The translations under genes and the position numbers were made by a program. A DNA stretch of 6,388 nt, taken from positions 1 through 6,388 of the forward strand of contig DVOR01000065.1 in NCBI GenBank assembly GCA_018713405.1. The letters are read 5' to 3'. How positions within the stretch are numbered: the stretch's first letter is position 1; each line of letters opens with the position of its first letter. This document shows, in pieces, positions 5,926 to 6,388 of this stretch. Under the pieces are notes generated by a model. The model saw only the letters and a list, made by a program, of their open reading frames with translations. It made no database searches and had not been told where the DNA came from. The DNA comes from Candidatus Spyradenecus faecavium. GTDB taxonomy: Bacteria > Verrucomicrobiota > Kiritimatiellia > RFP12 > DVOR01.

Positions 5926-5961
5926 CTCCTGAATCTCGTGAACCTCCTGAATCTCCTGAGC
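5926..5961. repeat. 9-bp tandem repeat, four copies (second locus)
   Basis: CTCCTGAAT, CTCGTGAAC, CTCCTGAAT and CTCCTGAGC in series. Bases 5939-5958 are identical to 222-241. On the minus strand it again reads CAGGAG-type Shine-Dalgarno sequence, but here the next bases are a GC hairpin and there is no adjacent ATG, so it does not start a gene. Confidence 0.9.
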
Positions 5962-5968
5962 GCCGCCG

Positions 5969-6004
5969 GGCACGTCCCAGTCAGGCACGTCCGCAGGACG
6001 TGCC
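5969..6004. repeat. GGCACGTCC direct repeat plus 9-bp triloop hairpin
   Basis: GGCACGTCC occurs at 5969-5977 and again at 5984-5992. The second copy pairs perfectly with GGACGTGCC (5996-6004) around loop GCA. The first copy could pair with the same arm instead, so two mutually exclusive stems are possible. No T-run follows. Confidence 0.75.
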
Positions 6005-6010
6005 GGGGGT

Positions 6011-6054
6011 GCAGGGCGAACTTCGCCCTGCCGGGGCGTGGGGCAGAGCCCCAC
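6011..6054. repeat. Two adjacent strong hairpins
   Basis: GCAGGGCG-AACTT-CGCCCTGC (6011-6031, 8-bp stem) is followed six bases later by GTGGGGC-AGA-GCCCCAC (6038-6054, 7-bp stem with a triloop). Together with the stem at 5984-6004 they make three long perfect stems within about 70 bases. They lack T-runs and coding sense. They may be a composite repeat element of the REP type; copy number elsewhere in the genome is unknown. Confidence 0.7.
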
Positions 6055-6167
6055 ACGCCTTCAATCCTCAATTTTCCCATCCACCACTATTGCCCCAATG
6101 TTGGCTGGGGACGTGCAGAGGTGCGGAAGCCTGCTAGCGCCGGCCTTGCGAATCCCGGGCGCGCGGC

Positions 6168-6185
6168 AAAAAGACCCAACGGGTC
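6168..6185 (-). terminator. Terminator-like hairpin GACCC-GTT-GGGTC followed by T5
   Basis: A 5-bp stem with a 3-base loop and an immediate run of five T on the minus strand. It is the only hairpin in the window with a T-run. The stem is short for an efficient terminator, but stacking on the adjacent GTCTG/CAGAC stem may strengthen it. It would stop transcription from the promoter at 6216-6244, or read-through from the gene ending at 6299. Confidence 0.5.
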
Positions 6186-6209
6186 GTCTGCAGAAACAGA
6201 CACAAAACG
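6168..6209 (-). ncRNA. Putative very short structured RNA or attenuated leader
   Basis: From the expected start of the strong promoter (near 6209), the minus strand reads about 8 unpaired bases, then GTCTG-TTTCTG-CAGAC (6201-6186), immediately followed by GACCC-GTT-GGGTC (6185-6173) and five T (6172-6168). Two stems back to back with a terminal U-run look like a stand-alone transcript of about 42 nucleotides, or a leader that terminates before gltX. The elements are seen directly; that an RNA is made is inferred. The stems are only 5 bp each, and no known RNA family is recognised. Confidence 0.38.
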
Positions 6210-6215
6210 CCAATA

Positions 6216-6244
6216 ATTATAGCACACTTTTTCAGAGAAAGCAA
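6216..6244 (-). promoter_or_regulatory. Strong sigma-70-type promoter, TTGCTT-17-TATAAT with TGC extension
   Basis: On the minus strand: TTGCTT (6239-6244), a 17-base spacer ending TGC, then a perfect TATAAT (6216-6221). The surroundings are markedly A/T-rich for this window (about 6200-6262). It is the best promoter here, but the nearest gene, gltX, starts 500 bases downstream and a hairpin-plus-T-run lies only about 25 bases after the expected start. Confidence 0.7.
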
Positions 6245-6298
6245 GCACTATTTTCAAGAATCTTTCCCGGCACGGCGGCACACTCCCCCACCCCGGGG

Positions 6299-6388
6299 TC
6301 AGGGCGCGGATTCAAGGTCGGCCGTCGTCACGAGGGCGTCGCGCTGCAGGTAGCGGATCGCCCGCAGGAAAGCCTCGTGAGCGGCCCG
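6299..6388 (-). CDS. Unrecognised protein, C-terminal 29 residues (cut by window edge)
   Basis: Of the three minus-strand frames entering from the right edge, only one stays open as far as the TGA at 6301-6299 (29 codons); the others hit stops earlier. The end reads HEAFLRAIRYLQRD (about residues 4-17 of the fragment) and finishes DLESAP. Its codons nearly all end in G or C and, like the four full genes, include no TTA, CTA or TCA, which supports real coding sequence. The fragment looks helical. It is too short to assign a family. Its stop lies about 55 bases before the strong promoter at 6216-6244, which therefore begins a new unit. Confidence 0.5.
   Translation of the reverse strand, partial: RAAHEAFLRAIRYLQRDALVTTADLESAP

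Larger units (their letters stand above)
5702..6298. other. Repeat- and hairpin-rich intergenic region
   Basis: About 600 bases without a supportable gene. It contains two minus-strand promoters, the short terminated RNA unit at 6168-6209, at least six hairpins between 5762 and 6054, and three kinds of short tandem repeat. Open frames crossing it have no conserved motifs, and the longer ones merely run on out of frame through gltX. The stretch 6055-6165 shows nothing I can name. Confidence 0.7.

Noticed and set aside
5926..6054. Possible CRISPR array or attachment site because of repeated units and dyads.
   Set aside because: Units are 8-9 bp tandem copies without spacers of constant length, no cas genes are present, and there is no integrase or tRNA gene for an attachment site.
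5022..6080. A minus-strand open frame of 352 codons starting MGKLRIEGVW in the spacer.
   Set aside because: It reads through hairpins and tandem repeats and then runs out of frame through gltX, with Arg/Pro/Gly-rich sequence typical of spurious frames in GC-rich DNA.
6120..6215. Possible tRNA or other known structured RNA downstream of the strong promoter.
   Set aside because: No T-loop GTTCGA-type box, acceptor stem or CCA end is present, and the folded part ends in a T-run after about 42 bases.
6087..6281. A minus-strand 64-codon frame covering the strong promoter and the terminator-like hairpin.
   Set aside because: Its ATG lies upstream of the promoter -35 box, it has no clear ribosome site, and its product has no recognisable feature.

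Overview
This is a very GC-rich bacterial segment in which every supported gene lies on the minus strand. Read in the direction of transcription (right to left) it holds: the 3' end of an unrecognised gene (6299-6388); about 600 bases of intergenic DNA packed with hairpins and short tandem repeats (5702-6298); a tight three-gene operon of gltX (glutamyl-tRNA synthetase), rdgB (XTP/dITP house-cleaning pyrophosphatase) and a secreted multi-domain beta-rich protein with a lamin-tail-like region; fprA (A-type flavodiiron O2/NO reductase) with its own promoter; and the first 72 codons of a lipoprotein that looks like a 3D/RlpA-type cell-wall protein, cut by the left edge.

The window suggests an anaerobe or microaerophile, because of the flavodiiron protein, with a lipoprotein-export and cell-envelope lifestyle. 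The glutamyl-tRNA synthetase style (HIGN and YSKRDG signatures, compact body), the lamin-tail-like secreted protein, the YCxCxxCCGW lipoprotein and the repeat-filled spacers resemble what I recall from the PVC group (Kiritimatiellota, Lentisphaerota or Verrucomicrobiota). That placement is an inference from memory, not a search result.

The operon is compact. gltX and rdgB share a GTGA stop/start overlap, and the secreted protein starts 14 bases after rdgB, with its ribosome binding site overlapping the rdgB stop codon. Three minus-strand promoters are visible, all with an extended -10 box (TGn before TATAAT or TATACT): one just upstream of gltX, one in the 45-base gap before fprA, and the best one at 6216-6244. 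The last lies 500 bases upstream of gltX and is followed almost at once by two hairpins and a T-run, so it appears to make a very short RNA.

The most interesting parts are outside the four obvious genes. The left-edge lipoprotein gene appears to take its Shine-Dalgarno sequence and start codon from a 9-bp tandem repeat, and part of its signal peptide from a 7-bp tandem repeat, which would make it a candidate slippage-controlled gene. The 9-bp repeat recurs in the right-hand spacer, where it is not used as a start site. Nothing in the window shows a complete new defence or mobile system; there is no transposase, CRISPR array, tRNA or rRNA.
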